Below are positions 43,301 through 51,123 of a stretch of 64,000 nucleotides of DNA, piece by piece. The position numbers and the translations under genes were made by a program. Within the stretch, counting starts at the first letter, position 1; each line of letters starts with the position of its first letter. The notes beneath the pieces are model-generated. The model was not told the origin of the DNA, made no database searches, and was given only the letters and a program-made list of their open reading frames with translations. Source of the stretch: Paenibacillus melissococcoides (GTDB lineage: Bacteria > Bacillota > Bacilli > Paenibacillales > Paenibacillaceae); NCBI GenBank assembly GCA_944800085.1, contig CALYLO010000007.1:235001-299000 (forward strand), given 5' to 3'.

Positions 43301-43857
43301 GGGTAAAGGTCGACGATGCCGCCCCGGACACTGAATTCTCCGGCCGCTTCCACCCGCTCGGTCCGCTCATAGCCGAGAGAGACCAGGGATTCCAGGAAGG
43401 AATCTAGCTTCACCTCATCGCCCACGGCGATCGTGAATTGAGAGAATGCCATCGTCTCCCGGGCAGGCAAAAACCGCCGCAGCCCCGCATACGGAGTTAC
43501 GACGATCCCGCGGAATCCGCGGGCGATGCCCGTCAGTGCCTCTATCCGCTGTGCAATCACTTCCGGACTGGAGATGGCCGCTTCCGCAGCGACCAGCTCA
43601 TTCGCCGGGTACAACAATACTTGGTCCGCAGACAAGCATTCTTGCAGATCCTCCGCCACCTTCTGCGCAGAGAACATATTGTGCGTCACGACCAGCAGGG
43701 GCCGCTCCAACTGATGATGCAGAGCAGCCATCATGACCTGCCGCGTCGAGCCGGCCAGGCCGGATACCAGTTGCTCCTTCATCCCGCTGCGAATGCCTTC
43801 AACGATGGAGTCGATATCCCGCTCTCCAGATAATGCTTTCATGAGTGCGTTTAACAA
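40327..43857 (-). CDS. mfd: Transcription-repair coupling factor Mfd
   Basis: Removes stalled RNA polymerase from damaged DNA and recruits UvrA. The 1176-residue protein has a UvrB-like N-terminal module (GLAGSTRQVMMAALHHQ), an RNA-polymerase interaction domain (LKIGDYVVHQNHGIGKYIGI), a RecG-like helicase with Walker A CGDVGYGKTEVAVRAAFKA and DEEQRFG, the TATPIPRTLHMSM motif III and a D7 domain at the end. Starts at TTG 43857, 7 bases after GAGAGG; ATG 43842 is also possible. Length is normal. Confidence 0.97.
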   Translation of the reverse strand: MLNALMKALSGERDIDSIVEGIRSGMKEQLVSGLAGSTRQVMMAALHHQLERPLLVVTHNMFSAQKVAEDLQECLSADQVLLYPANELVAAEAAISSPEVIAQRIEALTGIARGFRGIVVTPYAGLRRFLPARETMAFSQFTIAVGDEVKLDSFLESLVSLGYERTERVEAAGEFSVRGGIVDLYPLTSPYPYRIEWFDEEIDSIRSFDAADQRSLEKLKELNIPPAKEWIADKTRFVQAAEAASARLEEQLARMTDRQVKEKLQQEIGHDIERLRGASYFSEMYKYVSLLYPERHTLYDYMPQDTLLLIDEPARVMETAKQLERDEAEWSTHLLQNGKSLPSLELGLTADAAMGKRPFQTLFMALFLRQVPHTQPQNIVNVMCRTMQNFHGQMNVLKAEMERWKKAGANVIILANGPERVDRVRRVLQDYQIPEPTIMTGNLQSGFELPSIHLVVITEGEMFSQKQRKTRRADASMKMDNAERIRNYTELKIGDYVVHQNHGIGKYIGIGTLEINGIHKDYLHIMYAGGDKLSVPVDQLHLIQRYVSSEEKEPKIYKLGGTEWTKVKNKVRSSVKDIADDLIKLYAARQASSGYAFDKDTPEQQEFEDLFPYEETRDQLRAIAEIKKDMELPRPMDRLLCGDVGYGKTEVAVRAAFKAAIEGKQVAVLVPTTILAQQHYETFRERFAEYPFNIQVMSRFRSRKEQNETIKGLKTGVVDVVIGTHRLLSQDVVFKELGLLIVDEEQRFGVTHKEKLKKLKTNVDVLTLTATPIPRTLHMSMLGVRDLSVIETPPENRFPVQTYVLEYSDSLVREAIERELSRDGQVYFLFNRVQGIHQMADHIKMLVPEAKVAVSHGQMSETELEKTILDFLDGEYDVLVSTSIIETGVDIPNVNTLIVHDADKMGLSQLYQLRGRVGRSNRIAYAYFTYQRDKVLNEVAEKRLQAIKEFTELGSGFKIAMRDLSIRGAGNLLGAEQHGFIASVGFDLYSQMLADEINKRKAELDGVAIRDQQELSTLIDLNIDAYLPPNYIYDSIQKIEIYKKVAGLASLEEVEELRDELIDRFGEPPLAVLQLLAVARLKLHAKQYGLESIVQRGDTVTMKVHPSAEPWLDRKKLATIAARIDRRIAVDREAHGTVKINARGLDGMQLLMQLEQFMLEATDAIKAKGELQHVAK

Positions 43858-43976
43858 AGGACAGGCCTCTCTTTCTTACCCGCGTAATCATATTTTCAGG
43901 GTTATAGTATTCGGTCCATCCAAAATAAGCCTCGGCGGCAAGCCAAGGCTGACGTATCTCCGCATGCAACAAGCTG

Positions 43977-44207
43977 TCATTGCAAAGGCGATGACAGCAG
44001 GGACAATTCGGGGTGCATCTGGATCGCTTCTGTACAAAAATCGCAAGTCATTCGCACCGTTACGTCTCCATTGGTATGAACCTTAATATATTCATGGCGC
44101 TCCGCCTCAGTCAGAGTATGAAAGCCGAGTCTCGTCTCGTCGATCTCGCTCCCTTCGACGCGCCCGATTAACGTATGACAATGTTTGCAGACATAATTCA
44201 CAGACAT
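43977..44207 (-). CDS. fin: Anti-sigma-F factor Fin
   Basis: Small zinc protein (76 residues, formerly YabK) with two CxxC pairs, CKHCH (about 7-11) and CDFC (about 55-58). Fin inhibits sigma-F so that the forespore switches to sigma-G. Location between pth and mfd is the same as in B. subtilis. GGGGG lies about 9 bases before the ATG. Confidence 0.94.
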   Translation of the reverse strand: MSVNYVCKHCHTLIGRVEGSEIDETRLGFHTLTEAERHEYIKVHTNGDVTVRMTCDFCTEAIQMHPELSLLSSPLQ

Positions 44208-44281
44208 GTATATGCCCCCTATCGCGAGATTATACCGATTCAGTTACTCAGTATGTCCCGGATAGGGCCGGTTTAGCCGGG

Positions 44282-44842
44282 TTACCCGTTAAATTTGGCC
44301 ATGGTCTGATCAAAAGAATGGGTCAGCGCGAATTCGACCGCATCGCAGGTTTTGTCAATGGCCTCCTCGAGCTTGTCGCGCTCGGCCTTGGCGAAGGGCG
44401 ACAGGACGTAATCCACGATCTCGCGCCCTGGCTGCGGGCGGGAGATGCCCATGCGCACCCGGTTGAACGACTGGGTGCCCAAGTGCTGAATGAGCGACTT
44501 GATGCCGTTATGGCCGCCGGAGCTTCCTTGATACCGCAGACGGACCTTGCCCAGCTCGGTATCCATATCATCGTACAATACGATCAGGTCTGCCGGATCG
44601 GCCTTGTAATAATCCATATAGGCTCGTACCGCTTCGCCTGATAGATTCATATAGGTCATCGGCTTAATCAGCACGATTTTCTCCGTGCCGACGCGTCCCT
44701 CGCCAATCAGGGCTTTGCATTTGCTGTCGCGCACCTGAATCTGATGGCGCTCCGCCAGCCTGTCTATCGCCATGAAGCCGATATTGTGGCGCGTGGACGC
44801 GTACTGCGTGCCCGGGTTCCCGAGCCCTACAATCCATTTCAA
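44282..44842 (-). CDS. pth: Peptidyl-tRNA hydrolase
   Basis: Releases peptides from peptidyl-tRNA (SpoVC in B. subtilis). The 186-residue protein has GLGNPGTQYASTRHNIGFMAID with the catalytic His (about 20), KPMTYMNLSGEAV and LYDDMDTELGKVRLRYQGSSGGHNGIKSL. Starts with TTG, 5 bases after GGAGGAG. In B. subtilis the ctc gene lies between prs and pth; here only 130 bases with a palindrome separate them. Confidence 0.96.
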   Translation of the reverse strand: MKWIVGLGNPGTQYASTRHNIGFMAIDRLAERHQIQVRDSKCKALIGEGRVGTEKIVLIKPMTYMNLSGEAVRAYMDYYKADPADLIVLYDDMDTELGKVRLRYQGSSGGHNGIKSLIQHLGTQSFNRVRMGISRPQPGREIVDYVLSPFAKAERDKLEEAIDKTCDAVEFALTHSFDQTMAKFNG

Positions 44843-44868
44843 GACGGCTCCTCCTTTATCAATGCCGA

Positions 44869-44911
44869 TAAGGGTTACTTCTCTGACCGATGGTCAAAGA
44901 CGTAACCCTTA
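44869..44911. repeat. 43-bp imperfect palindrome between prs and pth
   Basis: TAAGGGTTAC and GTAACCCTTA form 10-bp outer arms; TGACC-gat-GGTCA forms an inner hairpin. No T run follows on the minus strand, and the structure ends close to the pth ribosome binding site. It could be a terminator without a T run, an RNA-stability element or a protein-binding site. Confidence 0.6.
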
Positions 44912-44972
44912 CTATTCAGACTACTTGTGATTATTTCCCCAAGTAACGTTGCGACATACGCGAACGCTGTTC

Positions 44973-45926
44973 TTATTCAATCTCGAACAGCTTGCTGATG
45001 GACAATTCTTCATGAACGCGAATAATGGCTTCACCCATTAACGGAGCAACCGACAGCACGTGCAATTTGCTGGAAGGATTCTCATGCTTGATTGGAATCG
45101 TATCTGTCACAATCACTTCTTTGAATGGCGAAGTCTCCAATCGTTCCATCGCTGGGCCGGACAGGACCGGGTGCGTGCAGCAAGCATACACTTCCTTGAC
45201 GCCCGCCTTCACCAACGCGTTGGCGCCGAGCACGATCGTGCCCGCCGTATCGATGATGTCATCGATAATGATCGCGGTTTTGCCTTTGATATCGCCGATA
45301 ATGTTCATGACCTCGCTCACGTTCGGCTCTGGACGGCGCTTATCGATAATCGCCAGCGGCGCGTTCAGGAAGTCGGCCAGCTTGCGCGCGCGTACGACGC
45401 CGCCATGATCCGGCGATACGACCACAATATTTTCCAACTGCTTGGAGCGGAAGTATTGGGCCAGGATCGGGACTCCCAGCAAATGGTCCACCGGGATATC
45501 GAAAAATCCTTGAATCTGTGTTGCGTGCAAATCCATCGTAATGACGCGATGTGCGCCTGCCGTCTCAATCAGATTGGCTACCAGCTTCGCTGTAATCGGA
45601 TCGCGGGAACGGGCCTTGCGATCTTGTCTCGCGTAGCCATAGTAAGGAATGACGACGTTAATGCTCTTGGCGGACGCGCGCTTGAGCGCGTCGACCATGA
45701 CAAGCAGCTCCATCAGACTATCGTTCACCGGATCGCATGTCGACTGGACGACATAGACGTCGCAGCCGCGAACGCTCTCGGAGAGCTTGATCTGAATCTC
45801 GCCGTCGCTGAAGCTCGTCGTCACGGCATCTCCCATAGGAATGCCGATGTACTCGGCGATTTGATGCGCCAATTTTGGATTGGAGTTGCAAGTGAATATT
45901 TTCAACTTGGAATCACAATACGTCAT
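44973..45926 (-). CDS. prs: Ribose-phosphate pyrophosphokinase
   Basis: Makes PRPP for purine, pyrimidine, NAD, His and Trp synthesis. Class I enzyme of 317 residues, the same length as in B. subtilis: flexible-loop Arg-Gln region YGYARQDRKARSRDPI, metal site VITMDLHATQIQGFFDIPVDHL, and the PRPP loop AIIIDDIIDTAGTIVLGA. ATG 45926 lies 12 bases after GGAGGG. In this window PRPP is used by HprT (hpt), NadC and, as effector, PurR. Confidence 0.97.
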   Translation of the reverse strand: MTYCDSKLKIFTCNSNPKLAHQIAEYIGIPMGDAVTTSFSDGEIQIKLSESVRGCDVYVVQSTCDPVNDSLMELLVMVDALKRASAKSINVVIPYYGYARQDRKARSRDPITAKLVANLIETAGAHRVITMDLHATQIQGFFDIPVDHLLGVPILAQYFRSKQLENIVVVSPDHGGVVRARKLADFLNAPLAIIDKRRPEPNVSEVMNIIGDIKGKTAIIIDDIIDTAGTIVLGANALVKAGVKEVYACCTHPVLSGPAMERLETSPFKEVIVTDTIPIKHENPSSKLHVLSVAPLMGEAIIRVHEELSISKLFEIE

Positions 45927-46052
45927 GATTTTGAATAACCCTCCGTGCCGGTTCTTGTTCATTGAAGTTCTACATTTCCGTTAATGGCAATGCGCGTTCA
46001 AGTCTATCAACTTAATGCTACCCTTTACGGGAGCTTAATGCAACTGTTATCA

Positions 46053-47447
46053 TTAGGAGTTCCGTTCTTTTTTTGCCTTCGCGCGGGAGCGTATCTTGTC
46101 CGCGTACCCCGGCTTATTCATCTGCCGCTCACGGGCAATGGCGAGATCGCCGGCAGGGATATCATGCGTAATGGTTGATCCGGCGACGACATATGCTCCA
46201 TCGCCCACCTTGACCGGAGCGATCAGGTTGACGTTGCTTCCAATGAACGCGTCGTCTCCGATTTCTGTAACGGACTTATTATGTCCGTCATAGTTGACGG
46301 TAATCGCGCCGCAACCAATATTGACATTCTTCCCTACCTTCGCATCCCCTATATAGCTTAAATGCGATACTTTGGCATGATCGTCCAGAGAAGCATTCTT
46401 AATCTCCACGAAATCGCCGACCTTCACCTGCTCTCCCAGCTTGGCGCCGGGACGCAAGTACGCAAATGGACCGATGCTGCTGCCGCTGCCGACGGCCGCC
46501 ACCTGCAGGACCGATTGCTTGACGTGCACGCGATCGCCAATGATCGAATCGGTCACATCGCTGTTCGGGCCGATCACGCAATCTTCCCCGATGACCGTGC
46601 TGCCGCGCAGCGCCGTTCCTGGTTCGATGACGGTATCCGCCCCAATCCGGACGCCCGCTTCGATATACGTCTGCGCCGGATCGATAATCGTTACGCCATT
46701 CACCATATGGCGCTTGTTGATCCGTTCCCGCATCAGCCGTTCGGCCTCGGCGAGAGCGCAGCGATCGTTGACGCCAATGGACTCGGCTTCGTCCGCCGTA
46801 CAATACGCTTGCACGATCTCTCCTTGCGATTTCAAAATACCGATGACGTCGGTCAAATAATATTCCTGCTGAGCATTATGGTTCGTAATCTGCTCCAATG
46901 CAGCGAACAGCTTCTCATTGTCGAAGCAATACGTGCCCGTATTAATCTCCCGGATGCGCTGTTCTTCCGGCGTGCAGTCCTTCTGCTCAACAATTTTCAT
47001 GACCGAACCGTCTGTTCCGCGGACCACGCGGCCGTAACCGGCCGGCTGATCCAGTTCAGCCGTCAAAATCGTCGCCGACGCTTGTGCGCCCTCATGAAGC
47101 TCCATGAGCTGCGCCAGCGTCTCGGAAGTGACTAGCGGAGTGTCACCGCAAATGACGAGAGTCGTTCCCTTCTCCCCGTCCAGAAGCGCCTTGGCTTGCT
47201 TCACGGCATGTCCTGTGCCAAGCTGTTCGGCTTGAAGCGCGAACTCTGCCCGTTCGCCCAGATAGCTTTGAACCGCTTCGGCGCCATGCCCGACAATGAC
47301 AACAGTGCGTTCGCAGCGTACCTGCTCCACCGTTTCGAGTACATGGCCCACCATCGGTTGGCCGCACACCGGATGAAGCACTTTATAGAGCTTAGACTTC
47401 ATGCGTTTGCCTTGTCCGGCGGCAAGCACAATGGCTATTCTTTTCAA
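46053..47447 (-). CDS. glmU: Bifunctional UDP-N-acetylglucosamine pyrophosphorylase / glucosamine-1-phosphate N-acetyltransferase
   Basis: Makes UDP-GlcNAc for peptidoglycan and teichoic acids. The N-terminal uridylyltransferase (about 1-230) has VLAAGQGKRMKSKLYKVLHPVCGQPM and VICGDTPL; the C-terminal left-handed beta helix (about 250-460) has hexapeptide repeats and KNASLDDHAKVSHLSYIGDAKVG with the catalytic His. Start is TTG 47447 (about 464 residues), 8 to 9 bases after GGAGG; the longer frame upstream has no support. Confidence 0.96.
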   Translation of the reverse strand: MKRIAIVLAAGQGKRMKSKLYKVLHPVCGQPMVGHVLETVEQVRCERTVVIVGHGAEAVQSYLGERAEFALQAEQLGTGHAVKQAKALLDGEKGTTLVICGDTPLVTSETLAQLMELHEGAQASATILTAELDQPAGYGRVVRGTDGSVMKIVEQKDCTPEEQRIREINTGTYCFDNEKLFAALEQITNHNAQQEYYLTDVIGILKSQGEIVQAYCTADEAESIGVNDRCALAEAERLMRERINKRHMVNGVTIIDPAQTYIEAGVRIGADTVIEPGTALRGSTVIGEDCVIGPNSDVTDSIIGDRVHVKQSVLQVAAVGSGSSIGPFAYLRPGAKLGEQVKVGDFVEIKNASLDDHAKVSHLSYIGDAKVGKNVNIGCGAITVNYDGHNKSVTEIGDDAFIGSNVNLIAPVKVGDGAYVVAGSTITHDIPAGDLAIARERQMNKPGYADKIRSRAKAKKERNS

Positions 47448-47504
47448 AGTGTCCAACCTCCTGCTCTCCCTTTGATTCCATAGAAGAATATATCTCATTA
47501 TGAA

Positions 47505-47542
47505 CAAAAAGAAAAGAGAGCCCCCTATGATTGGCTCTCTTT
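47505..47542 (-). terminator. Intrinsic terminator between spoVG and glmU
   Basis: Perfect 10-bp arms AAAGAGAGCC and GGCTCTCTTT, then TCTTTTTG on the minus strand. Confidence 0.9.
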
Positions 47543-47570
47543 CTTTGCAACCCCATAATTACCCAGACGC

Positions 47571-47855
47571 TTACGCGCCTTCTTCAATAACTTCCTCTTC
47601 CGTTGCCGCACGCTCGTATTCAGCCAGTACCGCAGCTTGAATTTTCTCGCGTGTCGCAGATGAAATCGGATGCGCAATATCGCGGAATTCGCCGTCCGGC
47701 GTCCGTTTGCTTGGCATGGCAACGAACATGCCGTTGTTACCATCGATAACGCGAATGTCGTGTACGACAAACTCATTATCGATCGTAATGGAAGCGATTG
47801 CTTTCATTCTCCCCTCTGTGTTGACGCGGCGGAGTCTTACATCAGTAATTTGCAC
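47571..47855 (-). CDS. spoVG: Septation and sporulation regulator SpoVG
   Basis: Small conserved protein (94 residues) that binds nucleic acid and affects septation, sporulation and exoprotein genes. It has the family core MQITDVRLRRVNTEGRMKAIASITIDNEFVVHDIRVIDG and MPSKRTPDGEFRDIAHPI, with an acidic C-terminus. GTG start, 9 bases after AAGGTGG. A sigma-H promoter like that of B. subtilis lies upstream. Confidence 0.97.
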   Translation of the reverse strand: MQITDVRLRRVNTEGRMKAIASITIDNEFVVHDIRVIDGNNGMFVAMPSKRTPDGEFRDIAHPISSATREKIQAAVLAEYERAATEEEVIEEGA

Positions 47856-47892
47856 GTGTGTTCACCACCTTTTTCCATCAAGACTTGGTGTA

Positions 47893-47920
47893 TAATTCCA
47901 CACGCGCAACAAAAATCCTT
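47893..47920 (-). promoter_or_regulatory. Sigma-H promoter of spoVG
   Basis: On the minus strand AAGGATTT (47912-47920) is followed about 13 bases later by GTGGAATTATACAC, resembling the B. subtilis spoVG P1 (AGGATTT and GGAAT). Directly upstream is an A/T-only tract (about 47945-47965), comparable to the AT box bound by AbrB in B. subtilis. Confidence 0.7.
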
Positions 47921-47992
47921 CTTAATTTTGCCACAAAAAGCGCTTTTTTTTAAAATTTTTAACGCTCTTTAGCGGTTTCGACATGCTTCGAT

Positions 47993-48376
47993 CTAAATCG
48001 TAGCAATCAGTTCGATTTCGACAAGCACATCTTTGGGTAGCCGCGCCACTTCCACGGTGGAGCGGGCCGGCTTATGCGATCCGAAATAAGCTTCGTAAAT
48101 GGCGTTGATTTGAGCGAATTGATTCATATCCTTGAGGAACACGGTCGCCTTGAGCACCTTGTCCAAAGAAGTTCCTGCCTCCTCCAGCACGGCCTTCAGA
48201 TTGCGGAATACTTGATGGGTCTGCTCCTCGATGCCGCCCTCCACAAGCTGGCCTTCCGCAGTCAGCGGGATTTGACCGGAGGTAAATACGAGATTGCCCC
48301 ATCGCACCGCTTGGGAATAGGGACCTATCGCTGCAGGAGCCTCATTCGTCGCTACAGGAACTATTTTTTCAGACAT
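47993..48376 (-). CDS. yabJ: RidA family enamine/imine deaminase YabJ
   Basis: Hydrolyses reactive imines and enamines formed by PLP enzymes. The 127-residue protein shows the family landmarks APAAIGPYSQAVRWGNLVFTSGQIPL and, at the end, RSTVEVARLPKDVLVEIELIA with the conserved Arg and the VEIE segment. Follows purR as in B. subtilis, where it is needed for full purine-gene repression. Confidence 0.96.
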   Translation of the reverse strand: MSEKIVPVATNEAPAAIGPYSQAVRWGNLVFTSGQIPLTAEGQLVEGGIEEQTHQVFRNLKAVLEEAGTSLDKVLKATVFLKDMNQFAQINAIYEAYFGSHKPARSTVEVARLPKDVLVEIELIATI

Positions 48377-48413
48377 GGCGTTTCCTCCTTTTCATACAGA
48401 ACCTCTGACATGT

Positions 48414-49247
48414 TTACTTCATTCCATCGAAATAATTGCCTGGCTGAACAACAAGCTGGCGGCCGCCTGGGTCCTTCGTTCCGACCCGGACCAGGGATAC
48501 ATAATCGTGAAGTAGCCGTTCTTCCTTCGGCACGTCTTCGGATTCGACCAGGACGCCGACACCGGCCACCATCGCATTGAACTCATGCAGCAGCTCGATC
48601 ATGCCGTGAACCGTTCCGCCCGCGCGCATGAAATCATCCACGATCAACACGCGCGAACGCTCCTTCAATGCCCTGCGGGCCAATGTCATCGTATGAATGC
48701 TCTTTTGCGAGCCGGATACATAATTAATGCTGACGGCCGATCCTTCCGTGACGACATGGTCCCGGCGCACCAGCACCACCGGCAGATTGAGATGCGCCGC
48801 CGTCGCGTAGGCGATAGGAATCCCCTTCGTCTCTACGGTCATGACGACGTCGATCTCGCGCCCTACGAACGCGGAAGCGAACATGCGTCCGATATCATTC
48901 ATGAGCGCCGGTTGGCCGAGTATATCCGTAATGTAGAAATAACCGCCGGGCAGCACGCGATCAGGCTGCTCCATGACGGTGCATAATTCCTCGATGACCG
49001 GAAGAGCCTTCTCCGGACCGCACTTAGGCATGAACTTCACGCCTCCCGCCGCTCCGGCAAGGGTTAGCAGCTCCCCCGTTCCTTCCTCTTCGAACACTTC
49101 CTTGATAATCGCGAGATCTTCGCTGATGGACGATTTGGCCGCACCATAGCGTTCAGCGAAGGTCGTGAGTGGAATGAGCGTATGAGGCTTCGTCATCAAG
49201 TATTGCGTCATTTCAACCAAGCGGGCGCTGCGCTTCATTTTTTTCAT
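48414..49247 (-). CDS. purR: Pur operon repressor PurR
   Basis: Dimeric repressor of purine genes, released by PRPP. The 277-residue protein has an N-terminal winged helix (about 1-74: MKRSARLVEMTQYLMTKPHTLIPLTTFAERYGAAKSSISEDLAIIK) and a type I phosphoribosyltransferase domain with the PRPP loop RVLIVDDFMRAGGT (about 200-213). GAGGAG lies before the ATG at 49247. A near-consensus PurBox overlaps its -10 region, suggesting autoregulation. Confidence 0.96.
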   Translation of the reverse strand: MKKMKRSARLVEMTQYLMTKPHTLIPLTTFAERYGAAKSSISEDLAIIKEVFEEEGTGELLTLAGAAGGVKFMPKCGPEKALPVIEELCTVMEQPDRVLPGGYFYITDILGQPALMNDIGRMFASAFVGREIDVVMTVETKGIPIAYATAAHLNLPVVLVRRDHVVTEGSAVSINYVSGSQKSIHTMTLARRALKERSRVLIVDDFMRAGGTVHGMIELLHEFNAMVAGVGVLVESEDVPKEERLLHDYVSLVRVGTKDPGGRQLVVQPGNYFDGMK

Positions 49248-49265
49248 CGTGACTCCTCACTCACA

Positions 49266-49281
49266 AAAACCGAATATTATA
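49266..49281 (-). promoter_or_regulatory. PurBox overlapping the -10 of purR
   Basis: AAAACCGAATATT (49266-49278) differs by one base from the PurBox AWWWCCGAACWWT. It overlaps TATAAT at 49276-49281 (minus strand), 20 to 30 bases before the purR ATG. Just upstream ATGTAA-ata-TTACAT forms a perfect small palindrome. A clear -35 is not visible. Confidence 0.55.
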
Positions 49282-49400
49282 ATGTAAATATTACATGAAT
49301 GTACGTCCATTATCAACAATTTCTCAATATGTCAAGGCGGGGGGGGCCGCGCGCCGTGGCGAGAGCGCCCGCTCATGCAAGCGCAGGCCGCTCCGCGGCG

Positions 49401-50270
49401 TCAGTTCCCCTGCCGTGAACCGAGCAGGCGTACCGCATAGACTTCCTTGCAGAAGCCTCTCAGTCCGTTGTAAATTCTCGCTATCTTCGACTCCCTCGAC
49501 ACGAGGCCGAATACGGTTGGCCCGCTGCCGGACATCAGGACGCCGTCGGCGCCGAGCTTCACCATCGCGTCCTTCAGCTGCTGCACCTCGGGATACAGGG
49601 GCAGCGTCACGTCCTCCAGCACATTGCCGAGCGAGCGGCACACCCCATAGAAGTCATGCCCGTCGATGGCCTGTACCATAGCGGCCAATGAAGGATGTTC
49701 CTTAATTCTATCCGCGCGCAAGCGGCCGTAAATATCCGCGGTGGACACATTGATCGGCGGCTTGGCCAGAATAACCCAGCACTGCGGCGGATTGGCAATC
49801 GGCTGCAGCCGCTCTCCTCTCCCGCTCGCAATGGCCGTGCCTCCGGTGACGCAGAAGGGCACGTCCGAGCCGAGCTCCGCCCCGAGCGCTTGCAGCTCCT
49901 CATCCGGGATGCCGAGGCGCCACAGCCGGTTCAGCCCCCGCAGCGCCGCCGCCGCGTCGCTGCTGCCGCCCGCCAATCCGGCGGCGACGGGGATTTTTTT
50001 ATCCAGGTGAATATATACGCCCTGCTTCACTTCATACCGTTCCTTAATCAGCTTCGCCGCCTGGAACGCCAGGTTCTTCTCATCCAGCGGAATGAAGCCC
50101 GCCTGGCTGGAGATGATAATAGTATCGCGCGGCAGTTCCTCCATCTCGAGACGATCCGCCAAATCGACCATGGTCATGACCATCTCTACTTCGTGATAAC
50201 CGTCGCTGCGCTTTCTCAGCACATCCAGCAGCAAATTGATTTTGGCCGGCGCTTTCTCGTATACCTTCAC
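49401..50270 (-). CDS. ispE: 4-diphosphocytidyl-2-C-methyl-D-erythritol kinase
   Basis: GHMP kinase of the non-mevalonate isoprenoid pathway. In the 289-residue protein the substrate motif APAKINLLLDVLRKRSDGYHEVEMVM is N-terminal, the ATP loop PVAAGLAGGSSDAAAALRGL is at about 95-114, and the third motif is VLMSGSGPTVFGLV. GTG start at 50270 about 7 bases after AAGGGTG. Between sspF and purR, as in B. subtilis. Confidence 0.96.
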   Translation of the reverse strand: MKVYEKAPAKINLLLDVLRKRSDGYHEVEMVMTMVDLADRLEMEELPRDTIIISSQAGFIPLDEKNLAFQAAKLIKERYEVKQGVYIHLDKKIPVAAGLAGGSSDAAAALRGLNRLWRLGIPDEELQALGAELGSDVPFCVTGGTAIASGRGERLQPIANPPQCWVILAKPPINVSTADIYGRLRADRIKEHPSLAAMVQAIDGHDFYGVCRSLGNVLEDVTLPLYPEVQQLKDAMVKLGADGVLMSGSGPTVFGLVSRESKIARIYNGLRGFCKEVYAVRLLGSRQGN

Positions 50271-50364
50271 TCACGTTCACCCTTCTTTATCCTACGGATC
50301 GCTTAGGTTATTATAACAGACTCTCATGGCCAAGTCATTCACGGCGGCCGGAGCCTGCGCCGCA

Positions 50365-50400
50365 ACAAAAAAACGAGCAGGTGAAGTGCCGCCTGCTCGC
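50365..50400 (-). terminator. Intrinsic terminator after sspF
   Basis: Perfect 8-bp arms CGAGCAGG and CCTGCTCG with a 10-base loop and T7 on the minus strand. Confidence 0.92.
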
Positions 50401-50419
50401 TCGGAATGAAGAGGAAGGA

Positions 50420-50602
50420 TCATGATTTCTTGGCTGCCGCTTGCTCGGCAAGTTGAATGGCACGCTTGACCATATCCCCGGCATCTTTGGTACGAATGGC
50501 ACCCCACCCGTACTCCTGAACGGTGTCATAGAAGCCCAGATCTTTGGCCAGCTCCGCCTTCAACTCCTCGGACATGAAGCCGCCGCGTCTTCTCCGGCCC
50601 AT
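50420..50602 (-). CDS. sspF: Small acid-soluble spore protein SspF
   Basis: Alpha/beta-type SASP that coats spore DNA. The 60-residue protein MGRRRRGGFMSEELKAELAK... continues with the SASP signature LGFYDTVQEYGWGAIRTKDAGDMVKRAIQLAEQ, including the germination-protease region near ELAKDLGF. ATG 50602 is preferred: GAGGAGGT is 6 bases upstream, while the ATG two codons earlier touches it. A weak sigma-G-like pair (GAATA, 18 bases, CACATTA) lies about 100 bases upstream. Confidence 0.94.
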   Translation of the reverse strand: MGRRRRGGFMSEELKAELAKDLGFYDTVQEYGWGAIRTKDAGDMVKRAIQLAEQAAAKKS

Positions 50603-50744
50603 CGCCATACCTCCTCGCAAGAACCCTTCCGGATTCATGGGTATTGTGCATTTCGCCGCATGCTCCCGCGCACGCGGTATGTCTATAATGTGGGTCGTTC
50701 GCCGGGCCGTTATTCGTGCCTCCGCGATCCGAAATATGGAATAA

Positions 50745-50770
50745 CAAAAAGGCAGCCCCGAAGGACTGCC
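50745..50770 (-). terminator. Intrinsic terminator after veg
   Basis: GGCAGTCC-ttcg-GGGCTGCC, a stable tetraloop hairpin, then T5 on the minus strand. Confidence 0.9.
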
Positions 50771-50781
50771 ATCCAGTTCGC

Positions 50782-51057
50782 TTAGCCGCGAACATATTCA
50801 ATCTTCATCTCGCCGTTCTCGGCGCATACGGTTACTTCGACCGTATCTGTTAATATATCTGCATAGCTGTAGGATACACGCTTAAATGCGTTCTGATCCT
50901 GGTCCAACTTGACAATAAATACAGAAGGGTAGGTCTCTTCTAACACGCCCGTGCGTTCGATTGTCTTACGACGGCCTCCATTCGCACGAAGCATAATCTT
51001 CTGCCCTACATGAGCTTCAAGACAGCGTCGAATTTCAAACAGCGCGTTTCTCGCCAT
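50782..51057 (-). CDS. veg: Veg protein
   Basis: A 91-residue protein of the Veg family: RCLEAHVGQKIMLRANGGRRKTIERTGVLEETYPSVFIVKLDQD, followed by RVSYSYADILTDTVEVTV. In B. subtilis Veg is very abundant and promotes biofilm gene expression by antagonising SinR. ATG 51057 is chosen because AGAGGTGG is 8 bases upstream. Two consensus promoters stand in tandem upstream. Confidence 0.95.
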   Translation of the reverse strand: MARNALFEIRRCLEAHVGQKIMLRANGGRRKTIERTGVLEETYPSVFIVKLDQDQNAFKRVSYSYADILTDTVEVTVCAENGEMKIEYVRG

Positions 51058-51083
51058 TTCAGCCACCACCTCTTTCCTTGTCC

Positions 51084-51112
51084 ATTATAAACAATTCCAG
51101 AGGTTTTGTCAA
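51084..51112 (-). promoter_or_regulatory. Consensus sigma-A promoter of veg (proximal)
   Basis: TTGACA (51107-51112), 17-base spacer, TATAAT (51084-51089): a perfect match, about 27 bases before the start codon. Confidence 0.9.
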
Positions 51113-51123
51113 ATTAACAAATA

